Positions 61,709 to 64,000 of a stretch of 64,000 nt of DNA are shown here, piece by piece. Numbering within the stretch: the first letter of the stretch is position 1; every line of letters starts with the position of its first letter. Origin of the DNA: Oikopleura dioica. Lineage: Eukaryota > Chordata > Appendicularia > Copelata > Oikopleuridae. The position numbers and the translations under genes are program-made. The stretch lies in NCBI GenBank assembly GCA_907165135.1, contig OU015568.1, positions 10,238,501-10,302,500 on the forward strand, in the 5' to 3' direction. The notes below the pieces were generated by a model that was given only the letters and a program-made list of their open reading frames with translations, was not told the origin of the DNA and did no database searches.

Positions 61709-63288
61709 CTAGCGAGTCGGATAAGGTTTGATCTGGCCATCTTTGGAGAAACCGTTTTTGTCGACCAGCAGATTTTGTGGAGAGTTCCAGAGCTTTTTCA
61801 GCAATTTAAAGCTTTCTTTTTTAAAAATGTTCATTGATGCATCGTCTTGCTGTGAAATTATAAAATACCTGGGTCGTATTCTTTGAGTTGTCCGCGAGTA
61901 AATGGCCAGTAATCATTGTAACCACGAAGAAACGCCACGCTCAAGGATGCCCACAGCTCTTATCGGCATCATCAATTGAGCAATTGCGCAAGAGCTATTT
62001 CCCAAAAGAAGGAAACTTGGAATTATGATTACCTCGTGGATCCTGCATTCCATACGTTTTTGGCACCAGGCCGGCAATGGCGGATGGAACGTTGAAGTAA
62101 ATTCCAGTCTTGTTGCATCGCGCGAAGTTGTCGAGAATTTCCTGTTATTGAAAATCAACGGAGTTAGCCTTTTGACCTAAATGCCCGTCTAGATTTAATA
62201 TATTCAATTTTCTAGCGTCCCTGATGTTCAAAGCCAAGAAGTGCATGCCACGCGTGTGATAACTCATGTACTAAATCATGTTCTCATCTTGAACTTACCC
62301 AATAACTTTTTACTCAAGAACCAAATTCAACTAAAATTTCCTGTCGTTGATGAACACCTTTTACAAAAAAAAAACTTTCGAAATTGCAATTTCATTAGAT
62401 GTTTAGACTTCTGATCCAGGTTTATTTTGATTAGGACTTATCCAAAATATTTCGCTCATTGAAAGTCACTTAGCGACTGAGCTAGTTTAAAATCATCGAG
62501 TCAACAGCTTCTGCGTTTCTCCAGGTGGAATATCAAATCTCGAGTGTAGCTTTTCGGTACTTACGCTTTCAAAAAGGATCAAGTAAGGAGCTTGACTACT
62601 TTAGAAAGTAGGGTTATATAAGTTTGATCCCAAACAACGCGTCCGTGTGGTTGAGAGTGCCGTTGACGAAATCGCGGTAGTTGTAGATCTCCACGATCAT
62701 ATCCGATACAAACTCACCACCTGTACATTAGCCGATTCTGCGAGCATTACTGTATTACCTGGTTGGTTTTCTCGAGGCCATTTTTTGAAGAGAAAGAAGA
62801 GATTTCTCATCTCAACATGCGTCCGATTAAAAATCTTTGAAGTTGCTTCGTCGTAGAAAAAGTCTTTCGACATGAAGATGTCCACATTCTTCCTCAACAC
62901 TTTTCTCGCTGCCTTTGGGAATTTCCTCGCTGCTTTGAATAAATCCTTTCGAAGTATATCGAACGGTTCCTGTCCGTGCTCCTCTCTTAGTCGGTCATCA
63001 ACAAACACCCGCTAAAAGTGAGGTAGTCTGCGTTTTTTACTTGTAAATTTAAAATATTTTCAAGAGCCCCGGAAGCTGAATCCAAAACATTTTAAGTTGG
63101 TGTCTAGTGATCAGTGAATCAAGTAAGTACCAACGGATGTTTCTACTCACCCATCCTGCTAGTTTGCTTTCTGTATAATTTACATCGTGATTCCCGTGTC
63201 TTTCGATTCCTGACCATTTATCCCACTCTGGATATCTCGAGCTTTCACCCAGATAAACCAAACAAGTCAAAAAGTAAAAGGTTTTCAT
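61709..63288 (-). CDS. Hypothetical secreted protein, multi-exon
   Basis: Minus strand. Exons read: 63288 to about 63151 (signal peptide MKTFYFLTCLVYLGESS), about 63010-62762 (RVFVDDRLREEHGQ to ENQPG), about 62721-62641 (GEFVSDMIVEIYNYRDFVNGT), a short one near 62565-62500 (STEKLHSRFDIPPGETQKLL), one near 62220-62172, 62142-62033 (EILDNFARCNKTGIYFNVPSAI to MQDPR), about 61951-61868 (ELWASLSVAFLRGYNDYWPF) and about 61852-61709 (ASMNIFKKESFKLL to QIKPYPTR). Some junctions (after 62640, 62500 and 62172) do not fit GT-AG and are uncertain. No family recognised; potential N-glycosylation sites support an extracellular or lysosomal location. Confidence 0.5.
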
Positions 63289-63508
63289 TACAAACTCTGC
63301 TGATGTATCAACTGCGGATGGCGTCTGAGGCCTTGCTTTTTCAACTGAATAGAAGGGGAAACAACAAAAGGCAAAGTACAGTTATTTCACTGTAAATTGA
63401 GTTCATATTTTAATCATCATATGGTTAGCCTTTATTCATTTGTTAGCAAGAGATAAAGTGTGTATTGGGTGCAGGGAACTGATTGGAGGTAATTGCAAAA
63501 ATTTTGTT

Positions 63509-63957
63509 TCAGGCAGTTTTAGCTTTCTTTTCAGAATTGATTTCGAAGGAAAGATACAGATTCCAGCAATAGCTGGCGCACATGACCGCTGTGAGACGAT
63601 ATAAAATGGGCACGTAGGAGAAAATGACCAGTTGAGCGGGAATCCACCAACACCAAGCCTTTGGCATCAGCTCTGGCAAGTCTGCAACAACATTACTGAT
63701 CAACTCAGACATGGCTGGCAATTCAGCTTTTCCTGTCAAGTGCCTTGCGTCCGATTGAAGGGCTTTCCCGTACGCGGCGAGTGACACGATAGCGGTGAGT
63801 AAAAAGGGATAGAACACGAGTTGATCCGCAAACACAGCTGGCACTGGGCGCAGGCCGAAGCGGTTGAGCGTGAGCAACCAGCCCAAGTTTAACGGACCAG
63901 CGAAAAAGACGTAGATTGAAAAGAATCGAAATGTCCTTGAGGGGTCGAAACTTGGCT
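63509..63957 (-). CDS. Mpv17/PMP22-family membrane protein, partial at window end
   Basis: Minus-strand exon 63957-63509 with an acceptor TTTTCAG just beyond; earlier exons lie outside or at the edge of the window. About 149 residues visible. Family features: DPSRTFRFFSIYVFFAGPL, ADQLVFYPFLL, then AWCWWIPAQLVIFSYVPILYR and a C-terminal WNLYLSFEINSEKK, i.e. the W-P-x-Q and W-x-x-YLS pattern of Mpv17/PMP22/Sym1 proteins of peroxisomal or mitochondrial inner membranes. Four hydrophobic segments can be counted. Confidence 0.8.
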
Positions 63958-64000
63958 CTGAAAAGACATGTTATAGAAGACTTTTCATAGTGAGCTGACC

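Overview
The window is nuclear DNA from a very compact eukaryotic genome, almost certainly the larvacean tunicate Oikopleura dioica. Evidence: introns are mostly 35-130 nt, several introns need non-canonical GA-AG ends, and there are two copies of a 40-nt-type spliced-leader (SL) RNA gene, each about 240 nt downstream of a 5S rRNA sequence. The SL exon and the SL-5S linkage match what I recall of O. dioica. I identified the species by recognition and could not run a search.

Layout. 1-9.1 kb: a gene-poor, repeat-bearing and regulatory-looking region around a two-exon ELK-type ETS transcription factor (4.68-9.99 kb, one 4.25-kb intron full of CCGGAA and GATAAG sites). 10.6-14.6 kb: a phospholipase B-like gene, two small genes and a secreted phospholipase A2-like gene that has lost its catalytic His-Asp. 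15.1-17.9 kb: a PhoPQ-activated-pathogenicity-related (PF10142) protein whose coding exon is split by a TTAA-flanked element. 18.2-23.0 kb: cohesin subunit SMC3 (minus, 16 exons, two GA-AG introns). 23.3-24.0 kb: a small secreted protein. 25.0-28.8 kb: a UDP-galactopyranose-mutase-like flavoprotein, unusual for a chordate. 29.2-32.0 kb: two apparently identical 782-bp inverted-repeat elements in opposite orientation. 33.3-36.5 kb: a secreted sushi/poly-threonine mucin. 36.9-38.2 kb: a trypsin-like protease. 38.4-38.9 kb: SL RNA/5S unit 1 (5S degraded). 39.2-41.3 kb: an acidic coiled-coil gene with an in-frame TGA, and a MITE. 42.0-47.3 kb: a GT31 glycosyltransferase with a Cys-rich tail, carrying a hAT-like MITE in one intron and a complete pogo-type transposon in another; that transposon is itself interrupted by a TTAA element. 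47.6-49.4 kb: a carbohydrate sulfotransferase with an extra C-terminal domain. 49.9-51.4 kb: an ankyrin-repeat gene. 51.5-52.0 kb: SL RNA/5S unit 2 (inverted relative to unit 1, 5S intact). 52.2-54.4 kb: an HCN-type cation channel. 54.9-55.9 kb: a NEK-like kinase. 56.0-64.0 kb: four minus-strand genes in a row (M1 aminopeptidase with two frameshifts, CUB protein, unknown secreted protein, Mpv17/PMP22 protein, the last cut by the window end).

Gene models were built by reading splice sites by eye. For ETS, PLB, the PLA2-like gene, PF10142, SMC3, the UGM-like gene, the mucin, the GT31 gene, the sulfotransferase, HCN, the kinase and the CUB gene, the summed exon length is an exact multiple of three; that is the main internal check on the non-canonical introns. 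Functionally the window is rich in secreted and glycan-modifying products (GT31 transferase, sulfotransferase, UGM-like enzyme, mucin, CUB, proteases), as expected for an animal that secretes a mucous house, but that link is inference.
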